Assembly (NCBI RefSeq): GCF_000002515.2
Contig: NC_006039.1
Span: 1,364,001-1,428,000 of the forward strand
Origin: Kluyveromyces lactis
Lineage: Eukaryota > Ascomycota > Saccharomycetes > Saccharomycetales > Saccharomycetaceae
Length of the DNA: 64,000 nucleotides
Direction of reading: 5' to 3'
The notes beneath the pieces are model-generated. The model saw only the letters and a list, made by a program, of their open reading frames with translations, was not told the DNA's origin and searched no databases. A program made the position numbers and the translations under genes. Positions 1-10,743 of this stretch are shown here, in pieces; the first letter of the stretch is position 1; the number at the start of each line of letters is the position of its first letter.

Positions 1-1487
1 TTAACTGACTGTGATGGGGTCAGGGGTTCTGAGACGTGGCAGACGAGTCTTTCTATTTCGAAGAACGATGCCCTAACGTAAACTGCTGGCTGTTCTTGAT
101 TCTGATTGGGCGAAAACCTCGAATTTTCATATCGTTTGGTACGGTGAAAACTTTTTTCTTGCAATATAAAAGAGCGATGAGATTGGGACATTTCATTCTT
201 TAACCCATATATTACATTATTAATTAAAGAAGACAAAGCGAAGCTGAGGAAAGCTGACGCTTTACCATGACCTGATTGGGCTAGGTCAAGGAAGCCGTGT
301 ACGTAGAGAATGGCATGGGAGAACTTTTGTGGCTTTCTTTTCAAATTGTGGGAGTTTCTCTGATTGAATGCAGTTGTTGTCCAGGCGGACAGCGAATGAA
401 GAAAGTGAGAACAAATATGTGTTCTGTTTCCCTTTTTATTTTCTGTTTGCGGTGATTAATGTGAGAATATTACCAGTTGTTCCGACTGAATAGTTGTATA
501 ACTACGGGTCGACAATCTCTTTTTATCGTTAAGTTTCAGCCTTGTATGAGCACCTAAGATGAAATAAGACTTAAGAAATGCTGGAACGCCTTTCTGAAAT
601 CTTGTATCAGTCCCTGGTAGGGGTTACGACCTCTGAACAGAAAATAATCCGGGGAGTTCAACTTCCTTCATTCTCTTTGCATCAACGAGTTGCTCCATGT
701 AATTGAAATAAAAAAGTTCAACAACTGATGACTTTTGTTTTCGACCGGGCGGACATATTTAGTATCCCATCATCACTGTTTTCTTTAGAAACAGTAGTCG
801 CGTTCTCTGTGTACAAAATTTTGAGGATGTCGGTGACGGGAGAATTGATGAATGGTCGCCAGATATCTGATGTTGATACTTTTTCCTCATGCACTCTTTT
901 TATGCGAGGTACCGGGCGGGCATCGGCTGATGCCCCATGCACAATGAAAGAGAACATCTTGTTCTTTATTAAAACAGGCGATCCTTTCATGTGCATGCCT
1001 ACCAACGAATAAAAGTTAACTAAAACTGACTAAACTATATTCTTCTTTTCGTGATGATTTTCTTATATTCACACTGTCTAAGAGTGCAGTTTAAGTACTG
1101 TATCTCAATGAACACACAAACGAAAAAACTGATTTAATGACTCTGATTTAGAAAGAATATATCATAAAAAATTCATCTTGTTTAGCATATACTCGTACTC
1201 TTGTTAAAAATTTCCTGGTAGTATCTTCCATAAGTCTAACTTAAGTAGCTCTTGGTCCTCTACCGTAAGTGTAAATGTTAATCCTCTTCTGTTCAAGCCT
1301 CTTTGTCACTTCTTTTAACGTTAAGGTCTATTTACCTTTTAAATTTCAGAAAGCAAAAACCCGTTTCAAAGGTGCTGTATATCGATCAAATTAAGTTAAA
1401 GAAGGGGAAGTATAGAGTCAATTGTCAACGAAATTCAACATTAACCAATCTCTCACCATCGTTCAGGGCACCAATTCTTCAGTAAAG
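1..1487. other. Left-edge intergenic region without a recognised gene
   Basis: About 1.5 kb precedes NVJ2. It holds a PAC motif and an RRPE-like motif near 144-183, a TATA-like AATATAAAAG just before the PAC, and clustered short inverted repeats at 235-337. Two overlapping antisense ORFs of about 90 codons lie at 718-1012, neither recognisable. A possible leader intron sits at 1265-1349. The PAC/RRPE pair may belong to a gene beyond the left edge. I cannot assign a gene here. Confidence 0.5.
144..183 (+). promoter_or_regulatory. RRPE-like and PAC motifs
   Basis: A TGAAAACTTTTTT element (144-156) resembles the RRPE consensus, and GCGATGAGAT (174-183) is an exact PAC match. This pair marks yeast ribosome-biogenesis promoters (family knowledge). 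The nearest visible gene to the right starts at 1488, too far for a normal PAC, so the target is probably a leftward gene outside the window or an unrecognised RNA gene just to the right. Confidence 0.5.
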
Positions 1488-3839
1488 ATGACATCTTTAG
1501 CTGGTTTCATTTTTGTATATGTGTTCGGTGGTTTAACGTTCATTCCGATTACTATTGCTATAGTGTTCTATCTGACTAGTTCACCCAAGAAAGATGTCGA
1601 AAATGAAGAAAACGATAAGCTGGTCGTTGATGTGGATTCTAGTTTCAAAGCAGGTGATTTGAATGAATTGAAAGGTGTTGCTACCAAGAAGCAGGGTTAC
1701 CTTCATATTACGAGGCAGTTTTATCCTCATCAAACTGATCTTGATAACCAAACTGAGAATACTGATGACGCAGAGTCTAACACCACACCTCCGTCAGCAG
1801 AGCAGCAAAGAACTAGGGATAAGTTGAAGAAGAAGGACAAATTCTACGCTGTCTTGAAACATGGCAATTTGTTTCTTTATAAAGATTTCTCACCTGAGGC
1901 AGGACCGCAGCAAGTTATTGTTTTAAGTGATGCCTTTATTTCAATATGGCCTCGAACCGTCTCTCCTCAAGACGATACACCAATTCCAGATGGTTCTTTG
2001 TTTACCAAGAAAACATGCATCTCCATTTGGAAGAAACATACCGCATATATGGATCAGTCTAATCGGCTTCAATTTCGTAGAGGTGGTCCCTCAGATCAAT
2101 TCTTCATATACTTGGATTTAAACACAGATAAAGAAGATTGGTACTTCGCTTTGATACAGGCTACAAAGATGGAGAAAGGTCCAAGAAGTCCGGTAAACTC
2201 TTCTCACTTCGAAGTTGAGAAAGCTCTTTCTGCAGAATATGCTGCTCAAACTGCTCATTTCAAGACTAAGGATATGCTTTATTTGATACAGACTTTGAAC
2301 TCTACTGAAGGGCAGCATTCTTCCCAGTGGTTCAATGCACTCATTGGGAGACTTTTCTTATCATTACAACAAACAGAAACGTTGTCTAATGCAGTAAGAG
2401 AACGGATCTATAAGAAGTTGAAGAAAATCAATAAACCGGGATTATTGGATGATTTCAGTATAGAGAAAGTTACCGTGGGGAATAGTGCCCCAGTGATATC
2501 AAATCCAAAACTTCTTGATTTAACTCCAGAAGGACAAACAAGGGTTTCCTTTGATTTTTTGTACACCGGACATTTGCATTTGATTATAGCTACTAAGATG
2601 AATATCAACCTTGGTTCAAGGTTCAAAAAGCGAGAAATGGATATAAAGCTTTCCATTACCGTTAAAAAAGTGGAGGGTCCAATAGTAATTCTCATCAAGC
2701 CACCTCCAACAAACAGGCTTTGGTATGCGTTCCAAACTGAACCATTATTGGACATCGATGTCGAACCGGTGGTTAGTACTAGGCAGTTGTCTAACAACAT
2801 GGTAACTAATATGATTAAATCCAAATTCAAAGAAGCAATTAAAGAATCAATTGTGTTACCTTACATGGATGATATGGTATTTTACAAAACGCCATCTGAA
2901 TTGTACAGAGGAGGTATCTGGGAATCAACGAAACAAAAAAAGGATACAAGTTATACCGAAGACTTTGAATATATCAAAAGTGAGCGACAATTTAACACAG
3001 GGTCTTCTGTTCGCGAGAACAATGACATATCGAACACCAACTTAGCCGAACGGCAGTCGACTAACTCTGCTGTTGACTCACCAACCGTCGAAGAAAGTGA
3101 AAGCACCATTAACGAATCGTACAACACAGATCAGCCACAAACGTCTACGGATAGTACTCGATCATTCCTGAAAAATAAAAGTAACGATGATTCAAATGTA
3201 TCTATAAGATCTAGGTCTTCAGTTGATTCAACAAACTCAAACGCAACCAAAAGGTACTTGCAAACAGGTATGAAAAAGATCGGAAGATGGTATAAAGAGC
3301 AAGTAGTCACTGTGAAAGAATCGTTGAATAGTGACGAAGAACTTCATCATCCAGATGAACCAGAGGGTACAGAAGACCAAGTTGGGGTCATTAGTACTAA
3401 AGTAGCCGAAAAATCTGAATTACTAGAGAACGAAGCTTCAATTCCTGATGCTGCATCTTCTTTGAAAGTAGAGACATCTTTTAAAACAACTGAAAAGCCA
3501 ACAACTCCAGAAATGATAACCAATAGAAGAGTTCCTAGAAGCAAAAATTCATCCATTGATAATTCAAAACAAGAGACTTCACATCACACTTCAGAGTCTC
3601 ATCGTGCCGAGATGTTTGTTAACAGAACAAGAGCCAGGTCAACATCTGGGTCTTACTCCCCGACATCTCCAGATGTTTATAGGAGACATGAGATGAGCTA
3701 CTCATTTACAAATAATGAAAACCTGAATCCGCATTCCATCACATCTTCAGATATTCTCGAGGAAGCAGAGAACATGATCCCGGAAATCAACGCACAGGTT
3801 CGGAAAAAACGCCCTCCTCCTCCATTGCCTCCACGCTAG
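1488..3839 (+). CDS. NVJ2: Nucleus-vacuole junction lipid-transfer protein Nvj2
   Basis: Ortholog of S. cerevisiae Nvj2 (YPR091C), an ER-anchored protein at the nucleus-vacuole junction and other ER contacts that carries a lipid-binding SMP domain; 783 aa. A single hydrophobic segment lies at the very N-terminus (about residues 3-25), followed by a PH-like region (about 115-230) and the SMP domain (about 245-470), then a long low-complexity Ser/Thr/Glu tail ending in a proline-rich RPPPPLPPR motif. The open frame runs upstream to 1422, but that codon is TTG. The ATG at 1488 starts MTSLAGFIFVYVFGG, which lines up with the known Nvj2 N-terminus. It converges with MEC1 with only 40 bases between the stop codons, so the 3' UTRs must overlap or be very short. 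Confidence 0.93.
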   Translation: MTSLAGFIFVYVFGGLTFIPITIAIVFYLTSSPKKDVENEENDKLVVDVDSSFKAGDLNELKGVATKKQGYLHITRQFYPHQTDLDNQTENTDDAESNTTPPSAEQQRTRDKLKKKDKFYAVLKHGNLFLYKDFSPEAGPQQVIVLSDAFISIWPRTVSPQDDTPIPDGSLFTKKTCISIWKKHTAYMDQSNRLQFRRGGPSDQFFIYLDLNTDKEDWYFALIQATKMEKGPRSPVNSSHFEVEKALSAEYAAQTAHFKTKDMLYLIQTLNSTEGQHSSQWFNALIGRLFLSLQQTETLSNAVRERIYKKLKKINKPGLLDDFSIEKVTVGNSAPVISNPKLLDLTPEGQTRVSFDFLYTGHLHLIIATKMNINLGSRFKKREMDIKLSITVKKVEGPIVILIKPPPTNRLWYAFQTEPLLDIDVEPVVSTRQLSNNMVTNMIKSKFKEAIKESIVLPYMDDMVFYKTPSELYRGGIWESTKQKKDTSYTEDFEYIKSERQFNTGSSVRENNDISNTNLAERQSTNSAVDSPTVEESESTINESYNTDQPQTSTDSTRSFLKNKSNDDSNVSIRSRSSVDSTNSNATKRYLQTGMKKIGRWYKEQVVTVKESLNSDEELHHPDEPEGTEDQVGVISTKVAEKSELLENEASIPDAASSLKVETSFKTTEKPTTPEMITNRRVPRSKNSSIDNSKQETSHHTSESHRAEMFVNRTRARSTSGSYSPTSPDVYRRHEMSYSFTNNENLNPHSITSSDILEEAENMIPEINAQVRKKRPPPPLPPR

Positions 3840-3879
3840 AAACTTTGTAGAAAATTGTAACATAGATTTTAAGGAATAA

Positions 3880-6800
3880 TTACCAAAAAGGCAACCAACC
3901 GATATACATTTTACTTAGATTTTCCACCGAACATGATTCTTGAGTGAGAGCTTCCACTTGCCCACTAACACTCAAAGCCAGTCCATCACGGGCATCAATG
4001 CCTCTAATTTTGTCTCGAAGAACTTTAAGGGCGTTTTGTATTGACTCATCGATTTTCCTGTCATACATAATAGTTTCAATTATGTTTACAAGACCTATTT
4101 CATTGTTTCTCATGACTCTTAGAGTAACTTCACTTGACTTTTTGAAAGTACCCTCCGTTCCAATAATACCAAATGCGTCAGTAATATTTTGCGTCAATCT
4201 GAATGGAACAATTTCTGGAACAGGAAGCTTTTTACCCTTCTCGAAAAGACAGTCAAAATCAACATGCAAGACTCTTCCTGTCAAGACATCCAAAAGGATA
4301 TTTTCACAGTGTCTATCCCCGAGACCCAATATATGGCCGACCATTGCCATAACAGAGTAAGATCTGACAAATCCATTTCTTGCGTTATACCATGTGATTG
4401 GATCCGGGAAGTTGTCAAGAAACCACTGATATAAAACTGGTGGAAACTTTTTCAAACAGTCCTTATGAAACGCCAACTTTTGGTCCGAAGGTATTGATTG
4501 CCATTTTTCCTGTAATGATTTTAATGAGTATTTTATCTTCATACTTTCATATTTCATACTCAAAAGCGAACGTAACGTAACCACGTTAGGAACTATTTCT
4601 AATAGTCCACAATCTTCACGTAAAGAGAGAACACCATAAGTAGTTATTCCTAAATTTCGTTTTCTAGACTCGACATCTTTACTCAACAGGAAACTCATTG
4701 TGTTGGCAAACTGCATATATTGATTATCCTGTCTGACATCCTCTTTTTTGCACATGATGCCGTAAATATTTCCATCAGAGCCGATCACAGTGAGCTTTTT
4801 CGGTTTTTTCAAACTGTTAAATACCATGTACTGGGATGAAAATCTGGCGATGGAAACCATGACACTTTTGAATAGATCTGAGTTCATGCTCGTAGCTGTG
4901 GATGGTAAAAGCTTCTTTAAATTAATGTTGACGGGCACACACATGTCATTTGGCGCGAGTTCTAGATTAAATTTGAAATCACTATCTATTGATCTCCCTG
5001 ATCTGCTAGCAGTATTCTTAACGTCTTTTATACATACCCTGGTCAATGACTGCACCAATGATATCGCTGTTCCTGGTAATTTAGTCCTTGGGTTTTTTTT
5101 CTGGAATGCTTCAACTATTTGTTTCCCTATATTCCTTCTTTCCAGGCTTTCTGAGTTCAACAAAATCGATATATACCATAGCATCACTGAAGGATATTCC
5201 AACGTCATATGAAATAATATGTTAACAATGGTGTGTATTGTCGCGGTATGAGGATGCATTAACCTGGAGAGAAGTTGAGTTAAAACGGTATACCATATAT
5301 GTATACCGCAATTTTTGACTGCCGTATCGATTTTGTTGCAGATTCTTGAAGAATAATTACTAACATCAGAAATGCTATTATTCACGTCGTTTTTAGCTGT
5401 GTCTAACCAAAGTGTGACAACTTTTGGCAAGGATTGTCTTATGTTGGGAGAGCCTTTCTCGAAAGAGGTCAAAAAGTTTGTGATTGATCTATATTCTAAT
5501 GAGCCATCAGAAACATATCCTTCAGCCTTTTTCTTCTCCAGAAGCTTACTGTAATACAAACCCATAGAGTAAAATGGAGCGTCCCAATTTTTATCAAAAC
5601 GAATAAGCTCGTTGTATTGCTTGATAATTTGCTCAGAAACCGAGCTATTAGACAAATCCAACCACTCCGTATACTTCAATAGCACTTCCTTGAAATCTTG
5701 ATTTTCGGAGGAAGCAGTAGAAGGATCATCTTTAAATCGTTTTGTTATCTCTGCAACAGTTTTCAAGGCCATATCTTTTTCACCTTGTTTCCATAAAATT
5801 TCTGCAAACTCAAGCTCCGCGGAATGGTGGTTATATTTCAAAGCATTCATCAAATCTTCTGCTGCCAAATCAAGACGATTTTCTTTACGATCAAGCTGAG
5901 AAAGTTGGAAATACACATTCGAAATGTCATTCTGTAGATGCTGATTCTTTGAAATAATTTCTACAGTTTTCCTTATTGACAAAAGATAATGATTTGGAGA
6001 AAAATCCGAACCTACGTGCGACAGCCTACCATCTAATGCTTTCGAAGCATTTGAAAATTCAGACTGAGTATGTGCGCTGCACAGCAGTTTGATATCTGTA
6101 AGTGCGTGAAGCTTTTGCAAAACTTCTCGATTCTTCAACAAAGTTGTGCTAGTAGATGGAATGGTAAATTGGGCTCCAATAAGAGTGAAACATTTGTTTA
6201 TATAGCGCTCCACATTTTGCTGCTGATTTCTACTAACAGCTTGCAAAACCTTGGCAATATTATAATGCAAAAGTAATGAGGGATCGTTAAACATTTGAAT
6301 GTGCTCCACTCTTTCAATCCACCTCGTTAACTCAACAATGTTACCAGTTTGACTGACAGCTTCAATACCCATATTCAACAAATCTCCGTCATTATCGACC
6401 AAGAATCCCTTCGTCTCAGGAAGATGCACTTTAACCTTCATCAATAGTTCTTCGTATAGTTGATGGCTATACATTGACTTTAACATTTTCATATTTGATG
6501 ACTTAACCAGTTCTGAACTAGTGGTAGAATTAGCTGATAGCTTAAAATCACCAAGAGCTTCAAAACAGTCTTGAGCCATTTTCCAGTTTTTTGAATATTG
6601 CAGTTCTTCTATTTTTGTGGTTAAATTCCCAGTAGAAAACATCTTTAGCACACCACCTACAGCGTCTACATCCCCAATTTCGGCATATGTGTTCTGAATA
6701 CATTGCAATAAGTCGGTGGACGCCAAAGACGAGGTTCCGTGTTCTCTATAACTTTGCTCAAGGTAAAGCGCTGAGCGTTCAAAGGAATCTGTTTCCAACG

Positions 6801-9800
6801 ATTTCTTGGCGAGGGTGTCTGACGGTATTGTGTTTACGAATCTCTCAGTTCGGTCCAAAACTTGCAAAACTTTATCCTCCTGAATCATGTAAGTTCCGTT
6901 GGCTGCTTGATAGTCTTGCTTGAAACTACTAACCCATTTTTTACAGTATTCATAAACCCTGAAAATGGTATTGTAAGCCATCTTGAGCGAGTCTATCTGA
7001 AAGTGATTTAGTTGCTGAAGATCGAAATTGAAAATGAACTCGAACTCTATGGAGAGATTTTCGATGATTTTCGAATACTCGTTATGTTTATTGGCTCTGA
7101 GAATGATATCCATCGTGATGAATGGCAGTAAGAAATTTGATAATGTACCATCATCTTCTCTGATCAAAGAAGAAAAAACGTGAAGCGGATGATCTTCCTC
7201 TGTACCTATCTTAAGCAAGTCCAAAGTAAGGTTGCGTATCCACACTTGGTAGCCATCTTTCACTTTAAACGAAGGATAACTCAAGGGAACATATTCTTTC
7301 CACGACTGGGCAAGATAGAGCGACGATAGTAATGGAAACAAAGTGGTCTTAGAGATATCATTAAACCTGGACCATAATTTAGCTTCTACAGGATAATCAT
7401 CGGGTCTGTTAATATCCCAATTAACTGAACTGAGCCCACAATACTTCAGAGATTCTTGCATCACCAATGCAACGAATAGTTGTTTTGTGGGGTTTTCACT
7501 TTGCCAGAATGCGGGTACTAAAATGTTGTTTACAATACTGATTAAAAATTTGACTGTTTGGGAATGATTATTAAAGTCACAAATTTCTTCAGATAGATTA
7601 GTATTCCTGGGTAGAGCATGCTTGGTAACATCTAATAGTCCTATCAGGCTAATACATGATGCTGCTATTTGACAAATTTTGAGATCTCTATTTCTAAATT
7701 TGTAAGTGGAATCAAGCAATGCCCCCAATAACGTGGACAGGTGCGACGAATCGTCATGTTTTGTTACAACGTCGACATGTTTTCTGTGAATGGTTGTGCT
7801 GAAATACTTTTCCAACTCAAGCAGGGTTTGCAAAATGACATATCTATTGTTACTTCCGAGATTTTCTGTGAAAACCTTGAGCCAGTTGGTAGTTGAAATA
7901 ACCTTCAAAACCTTACGAGCAACAGTGGGATGTCTCTCTAGGACCTGAAATTCTGGGTTATTTAAAAATGCGAGAAGTATGAATGGCCTTCCTTCAAGTA
8001 CCAACTTTTGTCTATCTTTCAGCAACGTATCAAAAATCGCTTGGCATTCTAGCTTGCAAGAAGAACTAAATGTTGACCATTTCTGTAAGATCAAGCAGAA
8101 CAGATCATTGATTATGGCTGTTATTTGCTCCTCATTCAAAAGTTTTATCAGCAAATGCCAGCATTCGAGTGTATTATGTTGGATTTCTGGTATCTCCGAC
8201 CCTGTTTGTAAACATATACTCAGCTGAGCAAGTGCAGATATAATAGATTTCTTGGAAGCATATTTCATCAAAAAACTTATACCATTCAGTACTCGTAGTT
8301 TTTCATAATAAGAAGTTTTACCATCCGAATCATGCATATCATTCGAAAAAACTTGGAATATACCTAACACATTTTGCTCAAGTTTCTGCTGAAATTGTTC
8401 TTCCATTTCTTCGTTCCAATCTTCTATATTCTTAAATCTAGTGCCTCGTCTTTTATCTTTTGAGAAGTTTGTTATAAGAAGAAATCTTAATGAAGAGAGA
8501 ACGCACCTTTCCGTTTCTGTAATTTGACCGTCTAATGTTAATATTTGTTTGCTCATCTTTAAAACTTCTGCTAATGTCTTGTAATCAGGCAAATATAAGG
8601 TAATATAATTCTTTCTAAATTTTGGCGCCGTATTTAGAAAAAGGGTTTGAATGGTTTCGATTGAAAAAAATCCATGTTTCACTAATGCTACTGCAAATAT
8701 CTGTCTACTGTTCCTGTCTAAAAGCTTTAACTTCTTTTCCTCTACGAGAGATTTGTCATTACCGGACATGATACGAGCTACCTCAGTGATAACATCGCTC
8801 TTATATTGACCTAAAGCAGAAGGGACAACATATCTTTGAAAGTTCTCCAGTAGAGTCTTTGCAGGATAATCAACAAGTTGAACAATTCTCTGTAGACCTA
8901 GTTTCTTCTCAACCAAGCTTCTACCCATCTTTTTGAATAAAACAGGCAAAATTGGCGATAATAATTGGTACGGAGATTTCCCTTGAATTTTAGAGAGATA
9001 CCGTAATTGTGCCGCCATCATTGTGTGCTCTGCGAAGTCACTCGAATTAAAAAGATCTATCAATTTCAAAAGCAAATCATCGAAGTATTCACTATTACAA
9101 TTAATGATTAGGTTAATCCAACTCATATGTAAAGTTTCCGTCAAATATGGGGCCTTAGGCTTCTGAAGAAATATTATTAGGAATTTCAGGTTGATGTCTT
9201 CATACTTTGAGCCAAGGCTAGCAAAATAGGGAAGAAGGCGAACAGATAGAAGGCGTAAAAACCTTGATCTGCTATTAGATGCTCTTTGAAAGACCTGTAA
9301 ACAACCGTAACCATCACTTTGTTGAATTAAGTCTGAAGTCTCTTCAAGTTTTGGAGGTTCAAATCGAGAAAATACTTCTATCAAAATAAGGACAACACCG
9401 GTGAGCATGGCTTCTGGCATATCTGTAATGGGTATGCTTTTTATAACGTGCTTGGCCAATAATTGAAATGCCAAAGACTTGTGCAATGGAACCAAGTTTA
9501 AAGATGATAGCCTCATATTTTGAGAGGCATTGAATTCCACCTGTGGAGATCTTACAAGATTGTTATTGACAAACTTTTCTTTTATAGCCAATTGTCTGAT
9601 GGAATGCATCGAATGTGTCAATTTTGCGGTGTCACCATCCTTTATCGTGTTTAGTAATGATTCTTTCACCTTATCGTAGAAAGATCTTATATCAGCACTA
9701 TCAGCTATACAATTTCGAACATTCCCAGAGACTAGACGTAGCTTCGGATTTTCTATGGCTTGATGAAGCCAATGCAATTGCTTATTAGAGAATGTAAACT

Positions 9801-10743
9801 CTTCCATCGATTCCAGGAACCCTAGTTTCACTGAAACGTATTTTATCGATCTAATAAACAGGGGATCAGCATTCTTATTCGTGTTGATCCATTCATGTAA
9901 TTCGAATGTATTCTTGATCTCTGCCAACTTTGATTCGTCATGGATACAAAGGTACAAAGTCCGTAACAAAGTCTTGGCTAAAATGGTCGGAGAGATATGC
10001 TGATGATGATCTTTAATTAAAGTTTGTATGAGGTCAAACGAGAATCTGAATATTGACAATGACTCTTTAGATAAAGAGATGTAACGAACAAGTAATTGCA
10101 AGATGCTCGCAACTTCGACACTTGGTTCGTTAGTTGATTTCAAAACAAAGGCTAGCAATCGCATCAATTTCTGAAACTGACTTTGCCATCTTCTATAGCT
10201 GTAATTTCGAAGTAGTCCATCCCTCATAATCCAACCGTTCACTATCACTATTTTTTTCAAGAGGGAATGAAACGTCGGCTTCTCTAGCTTACCTCTCAGA
10301 CATGTTACTAGTAACTTTTCATACTGAACCATTTGTTCAGTGAACCAAATCTGTAAATTGGAGGTCGATGCAAAAGAGTACGCTTTTAACCATGCACTCA
10401 CGTATTTGTTTATAAGCCAAATATATTGCATATTGGACCAATGCATTAGCGAACAACTAACCATATTGTTTAAAATAACCTCGATCATAGTAATCTCTTT
10501 AACATTGGCTGAGAAAAGGTGTTGGTTGCATCGCAGAAATAAATCAAGTGCTTGAAAGGATTTGTGAAAGATCACCTCATCCGTATTCGTAGATTGCGTA
10601 TTCTTCAACAATGTCTGTAGTAATTTCCCATTCTTTTCATCTAATTGCAAAGTGCTATCTAACTCTATACCATTTCCTACAGTTCCTGCTGATTTTAACG
10701 CCAGTATCAGTTCTTCCAGATATTTTACCCTAGGATTATCCAT
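3880..10743 (-). CDS. MEC1: Checkpoint kinase Mec1 (ATR)
   Basis: ATR-family phosphatidylinositol-3-kinase-like protein kinase that, with Lcd1/Ddc2, senses RPA-coated single-stranded DNA and starts the DNA damage and replication checkpoint in the nucleus. At 2287 aa it is slightly shorter than S. cerevisiae Mec1 (2368). The N-terminal two thirds are helical repeats, then a FAT region, a kinase domain in the last roughly 320 residues, and a FATC tail ending in MYIGWLPFW. The catalytic loop GLGDRHCEN (Asp about 2143) and the HVDFD metal-binding motif are intact. The N-terminus MDNPRVKYLEELILALK matches Mec1 rather than Tel1, as does the kinase start GSDGNIYGIMCKKEDVRQD. CKS1 lies upstream on the same strand, the same neighbour as in S. 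cerevisiae. Confidence 0.97.
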   Translation of the reverse strand: MDNPRVKYLEELILALKSAGTVGNGIELDSTLQLDEKNGKLLQTLLKNTQSTNTDEVIFHKSFQALDLFLRCNQHLFSANVKEITMIEVILNNMVSCSLMHWSNMQYIWLINKYVSAWLKAYSFASTSNLQIWFTEQMVQYEKLLVTCLRGKLEKPTFHSLLKKIVIVNGWIMRDGLLRNYSYRRWQSQFQKLMRLLAFVLKSTNEPSVEVASILQLLVRYISLSKESLSIFRFSFDLIQTLIKDHHQHISPTILAKTLLRTLYLCIHDESKLAEIKNTFELHEWINTNKNADPLFIRSIKYVSVKLGFLESMEEFTFSNKQLHWLHQAIENPKLRLVSGNVRNCIADSADIRSFYDKVKESLLNTIKDGDTAKLTHSMHSIRQLAIKEKFVNNNLVRSPQVEFNASQNMRLSSLNLVPLHKSLAFQLLAKHVIKSIPITDMPEAMLTGVVLILIEVFSRFEPPKLEETSDLIQQSDGYGCLQVFQRASNSRSRFLRLLSVRLLPYFASLGSKYEDINLKFLIIFLQKPKAPYLTETLHMSWINLIINCNSEYFDDLLLKLIDLFNSSDFAEHTMMAAQLRYLSKIQGKSPYQLLSPILPVLFKKMGRSLVEKKLGLQRIVQLVDYPAKTLLENFQRYVVPSALGQYKSDVITEVARIMSGNDKSLVEEKKLKLLDRNSRQIFAVALVKHGFFSIETIQTLFLNTAPKFRKNYITLYLPDYKTLAEVLKMSKQILTLDGQITETERCVLSSLRFLLITNFSKDKRRGTRFKNIEDWNEEMEEQFQQKLEQNVLGIFQVFSNDMHDSDGKTSYYEKLRVLNGISFLMKYASKKSIISALAQLSICLQTGSEIPEIQHNTLECWHLLIKLLNEEQITAIINDLFCLILQKWSTFSSSCKLECQAIFDTLLKDRQKLVLEGRPFILLAFLNNPEFQVLERHPTVARKVLKVISTTNWLKVFTENLGSNNRYVILQTLLELEKYFSTTIHRKHVDVVTKHDDSSHLSTLLGALLDSTYKFRNRDLKICQIAASCISLIGLLDVTKHALPRNTNLSEEICDFNNHSQTVKFLISIVNNILVPAFWQSENPTKQLFVALVMQESLKYCGLSSVNWDINRPDDYPVEAKLWSRFNDISKTTLFPLLSSLYLAQSWKEYVPLSYPSFKVKDGYQVWIRNLTLDLLKIGTEEDHPLHVFSSLIREDDGTLSNFLLPFITMDIILRANKHNEYSKIIENLSIEFEFIFNFDLQQLNHFQIDSLKMAYNTIFRVYEYCKKWVSSFKQDYQAANGTYMIQEDKVLQVLDRTERFVNTIPSDTLAKKSLETDSFERSALYLEQSYREHGTSSLASTDLLQCIQNTYAEIGDVDAVGGVLKMFSTGNLTTKIEELQYSKNWKMAQDCFEALGDFKLSANSTTSSELVKSSNMKMLKSMYSHQLYEELLMKVKVHLPETKGFLVDNDGDLLNMGIEAVSQTGNIVELTRWIERVEHIQMFNDPSLLLHYNIAKVLQAVSRNQQQNVERYINKCFTLIGAQFTIPSTSTTLLKNREVLQKLHALTDIKLLCSAHTQSEFSNASKALDGRLSHVGSDFSPNHYLLSIRKTVEIISKNQHLQNDISNVYFQLSQLDRKENRLDLAAEDLMNALKYNHHSAELEFAEILWKQGEKDMALKTVAEITKRFKDDPSTASSENQDFKEVLLKYTEWLDLSNSSVSEQIIKQYNELIRFDKNWDAPFYSMGLYYSKLLEKKKAEGYVSDGSLEYRSITNFLTSFEKGSPNIRQSLPKVVTLWLDTAKNDVNNSISDVSNYSSRICNKIDTAVKNCGIHIWYTVLTQLLSRLMHPHTATIHTIVNILFHMTLEYPSVMLWYISILLNSESLERRNIGKQIVEAFQKKNPRTKLPGTAISLVQSLTRVCIKDVKNTASRSGRSIDSDFKFNLELAPNDMCVPVNINLKKLLPSTATSMNSDLFKSVMVSIARFSSQYMVFNSLKKPKKLTVIGSDGNIYGIMCKKEDVRQDNQYMQFANTMSFLLSKDVESRKRNLGITTYGVLSLREDCGLLEIVPNVVTLRSLLSMKYESMKIKYSLKSLQEKWQSIPSDQKLAFHKDCLKKFPPVLYQWFLDNFPDPITWYNARNGFVRSYSVMAMVGHILGLGDRHCENILLDVLTGRVLHVDFDCLFEKGKKLPVPEIVPFRLTQNITDAFGIIGTEGTFKKSSEVTLRVMRNNEIGLVNIIETIMYDRKIDESIQNALKVLRDKIRGIDARDGLALSVSGQVEALTQESCSVENLSKMYIGWLPFW

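Noticed and set aside
722-735. C-box-like CTGATGAC, possible C/D snoRNA
   Set aside because: No D box CTGA at a suitable distance and no terminal stem.
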